Of a stretch of DNA of 64,000 bases, positions 47,618-58,914 are shown in pieces. The translations under genes were made by a program, and so were the position numbers. The notes under the pieces were generated by a model. It did no database searches. It saw only the letters and a list, made by a program, of their open reading frames with translations, and was not told the DNA's origin. Origin of the DNA: Chrysoperla carnea (lineage: Eukaryota; Arthropoda; Insecta; Neuroptera; Chrysopidae); contig NC_058338.1 in assembly GCF_905475395.1 (NCBI RefSeq), positions 92,179,435-92,243,434 of the forward strand, read 5' to 3'. Position 1 is the stretch's first letter. The number at the start of each line of letters is the position of its first letter.

Positions 47618-48065
47618 TACTGGAACTGTTTTGATAAAATTTATAGGAAAATATTTTGCATTCTATAGATTTGATAGTTTCTTTTTACAGGAGGAATCAA
47701 ATAATTTTTATGGTAATGTCTTTCACTAGGACAAAGCAGTCAACGTTATGTGCTTGTATAAATTTTGGTTCATTTTAATGAATATTGTTCTCTTCTTCAA
47801 TGGATAGGACTTCTTTTTCTTACACCCTGTAATCGATGTTAGAAAACTTCAACACCAATCACTTAAAAAAAACCACACCCAGTCTACAAAAAAAAAAAAA
47901 AAAATAGAAACTGTTTTACAAATCAAAAAAATGAGATATTAGGATTCCGTTCCATCAAAACGGAAATTGTCTGCTATAAAACGTAGACATTAAAACTGTT
48001 TCATTATGTTAAGTTTTAGTGACACTCTTGAAATGAGCAAAAAGGTTAATTCAACTTATCTAATT

Positions 48066-48305
48066 CGTATCTAAGAACACTCTCCATTAAATTACCTTTT
48101 TCCTTAGACCCTTCTCTAAACTGAACCGATTTTGAGGATCATTGCCTATATGTTAGTTGTACCGGGTACGGAACCCTCAACTCGCACTTGAAACGTAGCT
48201 AACAATCCTTACCATTAAATTAGCTTTCAATCGACACACAAACAGACAGACATACATAGCAGTCAAATTTATAACACCCCCTTTTTTGGTTCGGGGATTA
48301 AAAAT
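48066..48305 (-). repeat. Family A element
   Basis: CTAAGAACACTCTCCATTAA to TTTTTGGTTCGGGGATTAAA with both duplicated modules. The distal CCCCCGA tip is missing. Confidence 0.7.
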
Positions 48306-49029
48306 AATTGGAAGCATTGCTAAAAGGTTTGAAATTTAATATTATCCTTTGAACAACTTATAGTAGGTACGGAATTCTAATTGTGCAAGTACAACTTCAC
48401 CTATTTTTTTCTTATTTAAAAGCGGATATAAATATCTACTAAAAAAATCGATCCGTTTTACTAATAAAATACAAGCAAGGCATTTGTCGAATAAATAATA
48501 AAATTAAAGGATAAATAAAACTTGGGAAATAAAATTTCACTAATTTTATGTAGTAGGTATAGCGTAAAAAACGAAATATCAAAAGAAATTATTACATCGG
48601 TAATTGAGTATAAAAATTTTTATATTTAATACCAGTTTCCAAATGATTGAATACGTTTTGGATGATTATTTTTCATTATACATAAAATTCAGGGTTTGTT
48701 AAATCAGAAAAATCTGATATCGAAGAAAAACTGTTAATAAAACTCATACAATGGAGAATACATATTTTTGAAGAAAATTATCTAATCTACAAAAATGATC
48801 TCTTTTGTTTATTAGATTACTGTAAGCGTTTAAAGGATATTCGTATCTAAAGTTCAAAGCCAACCGATTTTCGAAGTTTTTAATAATTACCTTATAGAAA
48901 ATACGATTTAAATCATTTATTTTTGGAAATATTTCTAAAAAATTCGAGTTTTTCAAACAATTTATATACACAAGTAAGACAAAGTGATAAGCAAACAAAA
49001 ACCAAACGCGAATTAGGAATTCATAACAC

Positions 49030-49480
49030 TATGGTGGAACAAGTGACCCAATATGTAACCTTGGAGCTCTTATAGATGAAGACGGTAGATTTGCACATAA
49101 CAACAAGAGGCTTGTGACCCTCGCAAAGGTAGTTTTTAATAGACCTTTTCATCGATTTGCTTTTGTTTCGGACAGTTGTAAAAAAACTATCCAACCTAAG
49201 AAAGTTAAATATATTTTATCTTTTTCAAGCAGCGCTTTTTGACAAGGATAGAAGATATGAGATATGTCTTTATTTGATTGAAAACAGTCCGAAACAAAAA
49301 AGAATCATTTTGTAAATGAAAAGCCCTATAAATTCAGGTCGTTACTGGCAAACAAAAACATTTCTAAAATAGCAAAGACTTGGATGCTAAAGTGTTATGT
49401 GTGGCCTGTTTTACTGTATGAATGCAAATCGTGGACTGAGACAAAAAGAACAGAAAAATTTATGGAAGCACCCGAGATTA
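49030..49480 (+). pseudogene. RTE-like non-LTR reverse transcriptase C-terminal fragment, interrupted
   Basis: Two blocks in sense orientation: 49030-49139 (QYVT then, after a one-base frameshift, GALIDEDGRFAHNNKRLVTL ending AKVVFN) and 49340-49480 (RSLLANKNIS then MLKCYVWPVLLYECKSWTET). These are the familiar segments just before the C-terminus of RTE/craniofacial-type retrotransposon polymerases, where the sequence usually reads CYVWSVLLYGCE. A MITE at 49140-49330 splits them. Frameshifted and truncated, so inactive. Confidence 0.8.
49140..49330. mobile_element. Small MITE of the TAGACCTTTTCAT family, inserted in the RT fragment
   Basis: The left end TAGACCTTTTCATCG and the right end inverse AATGAAAAGCCCTA, with internal inverse TTTTGTTTCGGACAG and CAGTCCGAAACAAAA. 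About 190 bp, apparently TA-flanked. Related to 6698-6840. Confidence 0.7.
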
Positions 49481-49545
49481 CTGTACGTTTAATTATTGTT
49501 GAGACATGAATGTTTTCGTATAGGACTGAGGTGGAAAATATTAGA

Positions 49546-50985
49546 GTAGGGCAATGAATTTTTAATCTTTATCTGTGCTTTTTCCTTCAAGACAGGGGTG
49601 TAAGTGCACCCCCTGACACCCCTTCCTGTCGTGTATGTAATCTTTACACAAAAATTCATTTGATTTGACGAATATGTTCTAAGGTTATGCTCTTTTAAAA
49701 ACGATTCCGTCAATATTTTGCAAATGCCTACTTATTGATTTTCGATAATTTATCATCACAATGAACCAATGAATTTTTGGAAACTGAGTGAAAAATGTTC
49801 AGTTTTATCGTTGAGTATTTTGTTAAGGATATTTTTGACCAGAATTCTTTACAAGAACCTTTTGCAATAATATTTTTACGAAGGTTCAATTGTCCTTTAT
49901 AAATTAATTTCGTCCACGTCTAAAATTAAACCCATATAATATAGTTTGATTATAATATTTTCTATGGCTAGTTTCATGAACTAACATTACCATACAAAAT
50001 AATACGATTTTAAGATAAAATTATTAATTATGGTAAATATTATGAGTGAAATAATTAGGTATCCGTCTGCCGTGTCTACATTTTAAACAAAGATGTTTAT
50101 ATTAAAACTAGATTGTAATTATTGTTGGTGCAGAATCCGTCGTTTCTTTGGTTCTGAAATTTATATAAGGCTACCAACAGCCCGGGTAGCTCAGTCGGTA
50201 GAGCATTGGACTTTTAATCCAAGGGTCCAGGGTTCAAGTCCCTGCTCGGGCGATTTTCTTTTTAAATTTCTTTTATGTAGTAGTACGCTTTGAGAAATTA
50301 TCTCTGCAGTTTGAAGTATCGAAAATTATTTCTAAAGCTAAAAGAAAATTATTTAACCAACGATTTATAAATACGACAAGAAAGACATTCTGTGAAGTGT
50401 TAAATTTTCTAAATTTGCAGGATTTTCTAGTATGTTACGACTTATCTTTCTTTAAAGAGAAAGAGCGACGGGCGATATGTGCATGTTTTAGAGCTATAAT
50501 CAATTAAAAATTTTTTTTAATTTACTATTAAATCCACTTTCATATTAATTTTTCAATTAATAATTCATATAAATATTTTTATTGTAACCCATTTCTTCTA
50601 AATTATAAACTGCACCTTGATCTGAAATATAATTATATATAATTTAATGAATATTATTTTCTTATAAAATATTCTGATAACGACGGTATACAAATTATAC
50701 AAAATTTAGTAAAATTTATCGTGGATTATCAATTACAGAACAGGTTCCTCTAAATAGACTAAAACACTGCCAAATTTTTTAAGTTTCAAGAATATATCCG
50801 AAAGGATTTTCGGATAAAAAATTTTTTTTCTTTCTGAGATAATTTTGGAGTCTAAAAGAAGAAATTCGATTTAGGGCTTCCATAATGCCCGTCTACCTAT
50901 CATTAAAATTTCGCCTGACTTTTATTAACCCCCGAACTAAAAAAAGGGGGTTTTATAAGTTTGACCGCTATGTGTATGTGTCTGT
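49546..50985 (+). repeat. Inverted segmental duplication, arm 1 (with tRNA-Lys)
   Basis: Matches 53583-54612 in inverse. Shared landmarks are AATGAATTTTTAATCTTT, TCAGTTTTATCGTTGAGTAT, the tRNA gene, CGATTTATAAATACGACA, AGATAATTTTGGAGTCTAAA and TTTCGCCTGACTTTTATTA. This arm has about 375 extra bases (about 50421-50795) absent from arm 2. Confidence 0.85.
50180..50252 (+). tRNA. tRNA-Lys(UUU)
   Basis: 73 nt. The acceptor arm GCCCGGG pairs with CTCGGGC (one G-U), D arm GCTCAGTCGGTAGAGC, anticodon loop CTTTTAA giving anticodon TTT, T arm CAGGG TTCAAGT CCCTG. The internal A and B boxes are intact, there is no intron, and CCA is not encoded. A TTTTCTTTTT tract just after it would serve as the Pol III terminator. 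The copy on the other duplication arm differs at one base. Confidence 0.97.
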
Positions 50986-51065
50986 ATGTTTGCCTGTCTG
51001 TGGCATCGTAAAACTAAAAAATTGGCGATGATCTTCAAAATTGATTCAGTTTGGAAAAGGCATGA
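50926..51065 (+). repeat. Family A element, truncated
   Basis: AACCCCCGAACTAAAAAAAG through CTATGTGTATGTGTCTGTAT, ending near GGAAAAGGCATG. Its first part is shared with arm 2 of the duplication. Confidence 0.7.
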
Positions 51066-51245
51066 TATATATTTAACATATGAATAATTACAATGGAAAT
51101 GAATGGTCGAATAAACCTGGCTCAATTCATTTCGAAAAGTGAAATGATAAAGTAATTAAGTAATTCAAAACAATAATTATAAAGAACAAAGTCAACTAAA
51201 ATATTTCAATTTCAATTAAAATATTTCATCTGATGTCCTTGATAT

Positions 51246-51333
51246 TGATTTAAGAAGGAGTGTTATAAGTTTAAAGTTTTCTCAGTGGCATCGTAGCTCC
51301 TAAACGGTCGAACCGACTCGATTGAGAACTTTT
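51246..51333 (+). repeat. Family A fragment
   Basis: GGAGTGTTATAAGTTTAAAG and GTGGCATCGTAGCTCCTAAA, truncated by the following full copy. Confidence 0.6.
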
Positions 51334-51640
51334 TTAACCCCCGAACTAAAAGAAAGTAGTGTTATAAGTTTCACTGCTATGTGTGTGTAATCGTAGCGCC
51401 TGAACGGATGAACCGATTTTCATTTTTTTGGTTTCGTTTGAAAGCTAATTTAACGGAGAGTGTTCTTAACTATCAAATGCGAGTTTAGGGTTCTGTATGC
51501 GAAAAAAATTAAATAAGTGGCGATGATCTTCAAAATTCTTTAAGGAAAAAGGTAATTTAATGGAGAATGTTCTTATATATGTTTCAAGTGCGAGTTTAGG
51601 GTTTCTTAACCGAAAAATTTGTCGGGGGCTTTTTAAATTT
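51334..51640 (+). repeat. Family A element, full length
   Basis: TTAACCCCCGAACTAAAAGA to GTCGGGGGCTTTTT, about 305 bp, with two AGTGTTCTTA/GAGTTTAGGG modules. The AACCCCCGA tips are inverted relative to each other. Confidence 0.8.
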
Positions 51641-51784
51641 TATAAATTTCACTTGTCGCAATTCTCGACGTACTATTTATATTACTGGATTATAGAGTTT
51701 TTGCAGTTTGAAAAAAACAAGAATTTACTATAAAAAATTATACGGTGAGGCATACTTTGGTACATTTTCTAACTAGTGTAGATT

Positions 51785-52320
51785 TCGGAAAGGTATGTCA
51801 TTATTGCATTTAATCGAAAAAAATACACTACCTACAGCCAAAAGCTGTCAAGGGCAAAAGAAGCTGTCAAGTGTAAGCCAAAAGTTGTCAAGGACAATAG
51901 AGGACATTTGCATGTGGCAATGATTTTGACCTAAACGTTTGCAAGGTCATTTGATCTTGATCTTCAAATGATTTAGAAAATTTAAATGACATGTTTTTAA
52001 GTTGCATTTCTTCCGAAAGGTAACGATTTTCGAAAAAATGTTTTAAATAAAAAATATTAGTTTTTTTTAATGAGAATAAAATTTCGAATTTATAGGGTTA
52101 TTCTATCTCATACCTTTTAAAATCTAAATTGGATAGTAAAGAAACCCGAAGAACTAGATCCAGTCTGATGTCAATACATGATGTCTTCCATCAAACTCTG
52201 CAACTCTTGTTTAAGTTATTTTTTGGATTGGTCAACTACAAAACGAGCTATAAGCTATAATAGATATAGGCCGATTCTTAATATTGGCCATAATATATTA
52301 AAATGATCCAGATTGTATAA
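51785..52320 (+). mobile_element. Family E element, copy 2
   Basis: GTCATTATTGCATTTAATCG, GTCAAGGACAATAGAGGACA, TTGCATTTCTTCCGAAAGGT and GTTATTCTATCTCATACCTT parallel 39570-39960. The left inverted arm is missing. Confidence 0.6.
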
Positions 52321-52344
52321 TGCCCAAAAACTTTAAAATATTTT

Positions 52345-53052
52345 TATACCATGTATATATGAAATATACATAGTATTATAAGTTTAGTCCCAAGTTTTTA
52401 TACCATGTATATATGAAATATACATAGTATTATAAGTTTAGTCCCAAGTTTGTAACGCCTAAAAATATTGATGCTACAAAAAAAAAATTGGTATAGGTGT
52501 TCATAAAATCACCTACTTAATCCATTTCCGGTTGTCCGTCCGTCCGGCCGTCCGGCCGTCCGTCCGTCCGTCTGTGGTCACGATTACTCAAAAACGAAAA
52601 GAGATATCAAGCTGATTTTTACAGCGTGTTTAGGACGTAAAAAGTGAGGTCAAGTTCGTAAATGAGCAACATGGGTCAATTGGGTCATGGGTCCGTAGTA
52701 CCCATCTTGTAAACCGTTAGAGATAGAATAAAAGTTTAAATGTAAAAAATGTTCCTTACAAAAAAATAAACAACTTTTGTTTGAAACATTTTTTTGTAAA
52801 CATCACTGTTTACCCACGAGGGCGTTAATTAGGTACAAATTTTATAGTATGTATTAATATCAAAGTGAGTATCTTTTGTTATTTACGTGACGTCAAAAAA
52901 ACAAACGAGTGCGCATCAACACTTGCGCATTATATGAGAATATCAGTTAAATATGTCAGATATGTATGTATGTGAAATGTGACAGAGTTATCAACACTGC
53001 CTATACATGGTATTTCAACAATTAACTCAGTCAATTGTTTGTTTTCACTTGT
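52345..53052 (-). mobile_element. Family B element with duplicated terminal hairpin
   Basis: Full-length inverse copy ending TTTTCACTTGT. The hairpin end (ATACCATGTATATATGAAAT, then ATACATAGTATTATAAGTTT) occurs twice in tandem about 57 bases apart. The central tetranucleotide run CCGTCCGTCCGG lies at 52534-52573. Confidence 0.7.
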
Positions 53053-53582
53053 TTTTACTATTTTGGATTTTTAACCGTCTTACAATGTGGATGCGAAATC
53101 TTATAAATTTATTGGTCTTATTCCAGCGAGTTAGCGTACCTACTCGTGTTAGAGATCCAACTTGAAAACAAAGGTTTATGATTGAAACATACAATAATGC
53201 ACTGAGATAGTGTAGTAACGTACAATTTATAATAATACAACCATAGTAGAGTTTTAGGTAATTTTGTGGTATGTTGACAGTAATTAAAATAACGTTTACC
53301 CATTATTAGATTACAATATATGCAATATATATTGAAGATATATGATATTGTATGAAGTTATATACATATACAGGGTTATTCTCCTGAAACGACACGGAAA
53401 ATTACGGATAAATCGATTGATTTTAGCAAAATTTTCTTTTTGGGTTACAAGTTACAATTTACATTTGACTGTTGACATAAACGCTGTGCTATATTTAAGT
53501 TAAACAAGTTATTATCGTTTAAAACTTTTAATTCTTTAGCCATAATTTTGGCACAACCTGTATACGTAATTTAGTTACTCGC

Positions 53583-53640
53583 AGTTGCATAGACATAGCG
53601 GTCAAACTTATAAAACCCCCTTTTTCAGTTCGGGGGATAA
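53583..53640 (-). repeat. Family A tip fragment
   Basis: TTGCATAGACATAGCGGTCA and TTTTCAGTTCGGGGGATAAT: the CCCCCGA end of family A at the border of arm 2. Confidence 0.6.
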
Positions 53641-53947
53641 TAAAAGTCAGGCGAAATTTTAATGATAGGTAGACGGGTATTATGGAAGCTCTTCATCGAA
53701 TTTCTTCTTTTAGACTCCAAAATTATCTCGGAAAGAAAAAAAATTTTTTGTCCGAAAATCTTTCTACAAATTTAGAAAATTTAACACTTCACAGACACTT
53801 ACAGAATGTCTTTCACGGTTTGTCGTATTTATAAATCGTTGGTTAAATAATTTTCTTTTAGCTTTAGAAATAATTTTCGATACTTCAGACTGCAGAGATA
53901 ATATCTCAAAGCGTACTACTACATGAAAGAAATTTAAAAAAGAAAAT

Positions 53948-54020
53948 CGCCCGAGCAGGGACTTGAACCCTGTACCCTTGGATTAAAAGTCCAATGCTCT
54001 ACCGACTGAGCTACCCGGGC
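53948..54020 (-). tRNA. tRNA-Lys(UUU), second copy
   Basis: Identical to the 50180 gene except for the base just before the T stem (GGGTACAGGG here, GGGTCCAGGG there), which is the position-48 base that normally pairs with G15. Stems, anticodon TTT and T loop are intact. A TTTTCTTTTTTAAATTTC tract follows on the minus strand. It faces the first copy convergently. Confidence 0.93.
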
Positions 54021-54612
54021 TGTTGGTGTCTTTATATAAATTTCAGAACCAAAGAAATGGCGGATTCTGTACCAACAATAATTACAATCTAGTTTTAATA
54101 TAAACATCTTTGTTTGAAATGTAGACACGGCAGACGGATACCTAATTATTTCACTCATAATATTTACCATAATTAATAATTTTATCTTAAAATCGTATTA
54201 TTTTGTATGGTAATGTTAGTTCATAAAACTAGCTATAGAAAATATTATAATCAAACTATATATGGGTTTAATTTTAGACGTGGACGAAATTAAACTGCGC
54301 TGGAATATACTAATTTATAAAAGACTATTGAACCCTCGTAAAAATAATATTGCAAAAGGTTCTTGTAAAGAATTCTGATGTCAAAAATATCCTTAACAAA
54401 ATACTCAACGATAAAACTGAACATTTCACTCAGTTTCCAAAAATAGATTTGTTCAGGATGATAATAAAATGTCGAAAATTCATAAATGAACATTTTACAA
54501 AACATTGGTGGAATCAATGACAAATCATTGACAAACATTGACGGGAGGGGGGTGCACTTGCACCGCTGTCTTGAAGGAAAATTCATAGAAAAAGATTAAA
54601 AATTCATTATCC

Positions 54613-55007
54613 TCCTCGACTCACGACTTAGTTCCTCACGAAAAAATTATAATTATAATTTCAGAAAATACAGCATATTTTTAAAGCCGTGAAGTTTAAG
54701 TGAGCCTTCATTCCTTCATTTTAATGTAGAATCTGAAAATTAAATATTCCAAAAAGAAAATTAAAATGAAGCCGTTTATGTCGTACTTATAACGTGAACA
54801 ACCCTGTATATTGTATATACAGGGATAATATACGATATATCTTCTATAGCATCTATTGCTCACCTACTCCAGTGCTATTGAATATACATAATAATGTAAT
54901 ATATTTACTGATTGTGTAAAGTTACATGTTCCTTGAGGACATATTATCAGTACTCAGTACATGTCCATTTGGAATAAATTACATCATGTTTAACCATTCA
55001 ACAAGTA
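54613..55007. other. Intergenic, no gene seen
   Basis: A+T-rich, with a short AACCCTGTATATTGTATATACAGGG palindromic patch near 54790 that may be a transposon tip. Confidence 0.4.
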
Positions 55008-55015
55008 TTTATATG

Positions 55016-55603
55016 CAGGGCCGGATTTAAATTTCTGCCGCCCTGGGGCACTTTAGAAAATGCCGCCCTATGACTGAAATTTTATTTTAATAGTTTTGAT
55101 ATCTTATTTTTTTAAAACTAGAATAACTAATTAATTGCAGAAAATTTCTTATTATTTATTACTGTTCTTTTAAATTAAAATTAATTAGTATTATTTGATA
55201 ATTCTCCAATTTTAGGAAAATTCATTGATCAATTAAAGTTTCTGTTATCAAAAAGACATACATAATTTGAAAATATTTTTAATTCTTCAAAAAAAGTATA
55301 TTAATTTATCAATTCCAGAAAATAAAAATATCAAATTTTATTTTTGCAAACCTTTATGGAAATAAATTAATTAAACTATTTTAATAGTTTTCACTTAAAT
55401 TTCCTATATTATAATATACAAAATTTTGATTTGATACATAATGCATAAATTATATTTCTTGAAAAATAAAATGTTTATTTAAAAGAATTAGTTAATTATA
55501 TATTGTATAGAAAATATTTTCTCACATTCCAAATTTTGCCGCCCTAGAAAATTTGCCGCCCTGGGCACTAGCCACGATAGCCCCTAGTGTAAATCCACCA
55601 CTG
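55016..55603. mobile_element. Non-autonomous hAT element, 588 bp, with perfect 8-bp target duplication
   Basis: Flanked by TTTATATG at 55008-55015 and 55604-55611. The left end CAGGGCCGGATTTA and the right end (inverse CAGTGGTGGATTTA) match at 11 of 14 positions. GCCGCCCT motifs recur inside both ends. The A+T-rich interior has no transposase. An 8-bp duplication and CAG-type tips define hAT. Confidence 0.92.
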
Positions 55604-55974
55604 TTTATATGGAATTATAGTGCTAATGGAATCAAAAAGTTTATTGAAAATATTTGTATTCATAACATACTATTAAATTATCAATTTGTCCAGTTTTTAC
55701 ATTCCATAGTACACTAGTTATAATAATGCGAATTTTTGTCATGAAAATCGATCGATTTCCTATATCTCTAACCATCTTTGACGCTAGACTGAATTTAAAG
55801 TTCAGATTTTCGATAAGTATCTTAAAAAATGTCACTCATCACTCTGTATGACTGTGCATAGTTTCAAATCGATATTTCTATAAATAATGAAAATGTCAAG
55901 GTGTCTTTATCTTAAATGCGACACACTGTATAAGGATTGAGCCTTGGTAGAATGAATAATATTAATAATAGGAA

Positions 55975-56385
55975 CCATTCGTCCCATAGGTTGGGCAAAG
56001 ACCTTTCAGAATACACCACTTGTTTCTATCTAGAGTCTTCTTGACCAGTGATCACTCGCAAACGATACCAGTTCGTCTCGCCATCTTAATTAGTAGATCT
56101 GTCCCGCCCATCTACACTTTAGAATTTTAACACTTTCTGCTACATCCTTTGCTTTAGTTTTTTGTCTGATTTCGTAGCAGCTGTTCTTATCAGCTCTACG
56201 TGTAAACAGGATTGAGCGTTCCATACTTCTTTGTGCACGTTAGAAGTTTTTTGTAATCCTTATTTGTATAGGCCCTTGTTTGTGAGCCGTAAGTTAAAAT
56301 GGGAAAAACACACTTGTACAAAACTTTACTTTTTAGGCTGAGTGGTAAAGAACTACTTTTGAAGACAAAATTTGTTCCCCTTGGT
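55975..56385 (-). pseudogene. RTE-like non-LTR retrotransposon 3' end, decayed
   Basis: On the minus strand: LKSKVLYKCVFPILTYGSQT, then after a frameshift RSMERSILFTRRADKNSC..., KCRWAGQIY, a stop, RWRDELVSFASDHWSRR and FAQP. These are in the order seen at the C-terminus of RTE-type polymerases. About 25-30 residues are missing between WAG and RWRDEL. There are multiple frameshifts and stops; it ends in an ATTATTAATATT-like tail near 55960. Confidence 0.85.
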
Positions 56386-57981
56386 AGAATAGAATAGATT
56401 ATTTTCTATACACGATTTGTAATACTAGCTGCATACACACAATATTCGTTAGTGAATTAATTATTAATATCTATAGTTGCTTGCTATAGCATGGATGGCA
56501 TGTCTAGTTTCAATTTGAAGCTTAATGCTTTTAAATTTCCTTGTTTTAATTAACATCTGATAATTACAATGATATATTAAATATTCTGTATAATATAACG
56601 ATGCGTTATGTTACGATTTTTATCAATTCTCTGATATTTTCTTTATCGATTTTGTAAAAGGTGAAAGTATTAAATTTTATATATAAATATTATATTTATA
56701 ATATTTACTATAAAGAACTTTAATTTATTTGTAATAAAATATTTTATAAAGCGGAGATCATTTGTCAAACGGATGGAATTTGTTTTGTTTTTCAATTCTC
56801 CAGGATATTATTTTTTTGATTTATTATTTTAAGGATAAATGCTTGTTATTAAAACTTATAAATATTAAATATTTATAACGTTAGATCATGTATCTGGTAC
56901 CTAAAATTGTTCATCACATTGTACATCTAAAAAAAGAGGTGTCGTGGGACACCCCCTTGGAACTATGTTCCTATCATATCTTCGTATATTATAAATCTAG
57001 CGCTTACTTTTTTATTCAGATTTGCTTTGATTTTTTTGCTGGTTTGAATATTTGATTATGCACATGTTCATTTTTGAAAGATCATTTTGTGCTTTTTTCT
57101 TCTGTCAATTTTTTTTTTTAATTATTCAGTGTAACTTGTAGCCAATTTGCTATAACAAAAACACAATTCCAAAAAGAAAAGGAAAATATACAACAAGATA
57201 AAAATTATTTGAAAATACAAATACCTGTATGAGTAATTAATTATAAATATTAGTTTTGTTTTACGCTTCTTCTGATAACTCACAACTCATTTTTTTGAAT
57301 GATAAACATACATTTTGGACAAAAAATATAAATTGACAGATTCTAAATTATTTTCAAAATATTCTCAAAATTCATGACAAGCTGAATCGATAAAAAAAGT
57401 TTTAGTTTCCTAGATAACACATCGCCGGATTTTGGGGGTCGTTTTAAATTGTTGCACATTTTTTGGTTTTACTTCCCAACCAGCAAACAAATTATAACGT
57501 GCGATAAAAACATAGTTCCAAAAAGTTGAAAACTGAATACTTCTAGACCAAGCTTTATCGTATGAACTTACACCATTTGATATTGTGAAAAATTCAAGCA
57601 AAGAGCTTTAGAAAAGAAGGATCATTCTAAATGATTTTGATCATACACTGGCTGGAATTCAAGAAACAATTTATTTAATTCTTTTAACTTTTTCGCTATA
57701 ACGAAAACTCTCGGATCATTTAGTCCAATTGATAAGATTTCTCTGATAAAGCACAATGTTTTGAAGTTTTAGATATTTTCCTTCCAAAGACGAGAATAAT
57801 GAACTGGAAGGTGTAAAAGAGTATAAAGATTTATTAGGGAATTAACTCGATTCTGGAATTCTACCAGAGGTGGGTTATCCGTAAGGCAAAGTAGAGCGCC
57901 TTTTGTAACAAAGGAGCGCGCGCATGGAGGTTTTTATACAAAGAACATAACATAAAATTAATTATGTAAGTGCATAAGTAA
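56386..57981. other. Intergenic, no gene seen
   Basis: A+T-rich. The only open frame over 60 codons (57601-57410, minus) has no recognisable features. Confidence 0.45.
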
Positions 57982-58500
57982 ACAAGTGAAAACAAACAAT
58001 TGACTGAGTTAATTGTTGAAATACCATGCATAGACAGTGTTGATTACATTACACATACATAACTGATATTTCCATATAATAGGTACATACTATACAATTT
58101 ACGCCTAATTTGCGCCCTCACGGGTAAATAGTGATGTTTACGAAAAAATGTTTTAAACAAAAGTTGTTAATTTTTTTATAAGGAACATTTAAACTTTTGT
58201 TCTATCTCTAACGGTTTACAAGAAGGGTCCCAAGACCCAATTGACCTATGTTGCTCATTTACGAACTCGTTTGCTTTTTACGTCCTGAGTACGCTGTAAA
58301 AATTTCAGCTTGATATCTTTTTTGTTTTTGAGTTATCGTGTCCACACACGGACGGACGGACGGACAACCGGAAATGGACTAATTAGGTGATTTTATGAAC
58401 ATCTATACCAAAATTTTGTGCGTAGAATCAATATTTTTAAGCGTTACAAACTTGGAACTAAACTTAGTGTACCATGCATATTGCATATATGCATGGTATA
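57982..58500 (+). mobile_element. Family B element, complete
   Basis: ACAAGTGAAAACAAACAATT to the terminal hairpin ACCATGCATATTGCATATAT / GCATGGTATA. CGGACGGACGGACGGACAAC run near 58345. Confidence 0.7.
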
Positions 58501-58914
58501 AAAATAAGACGTAGGAATTTTTAATAAATTTTTTTTTTAAATTGTCTTTGATAAATAATTCTAAAATTGCTTTATAAGTTATACATTAATACCTGATTTT
58601 CACTAAAAAAGTATAATTTATATTAAAAACCAATTCAAATTTATTTCGAAAACAGTGCATAGTGTCATGGCGTCTTGAATGACATTACAACTTGCCAAGC
58701 AATCATTTTTATGTATGAAAGTTGTAAACAGTTGTAAGTAAACCATCATTTTTCTGTATGACAATAAATCAAGTAACCTGCTTTCAATGAAAATGTAAAC
58801 ATTAATAGCGTTTAGCATGGCGTTACGTAACACTTTCTGATTGGTATTTGCTGTCACGTGACTCAATACTTAATTTTACTGGATTTATTTTCTAAAAATA
58901 ACAATAATCTTTAT

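Larger units (their letters stand above)
53583..54612 (-). repeat. Inverted segmental duplication, arm 2 (with tRNA-Lys)
   Basis: Inverse counterpart of 49546-50985, about 90-93% alike by eye in the tRNA flanks. It starts in a family A tip at 53583-53640. Confidence 0.85.

Noticed and set aside
50093..50293. Frame running through the tRNA gene (and 54170-53934 on the other arm)
   Set aside because: Similar peptides arise only because the tRNA and its flanks are duplicated.
52534..52573. Regular GTCC repeats considered as a CRISPR-like or regulatory array
   Set aside because: A tetranucleotide microsatellite inside family B, present in the other copies.
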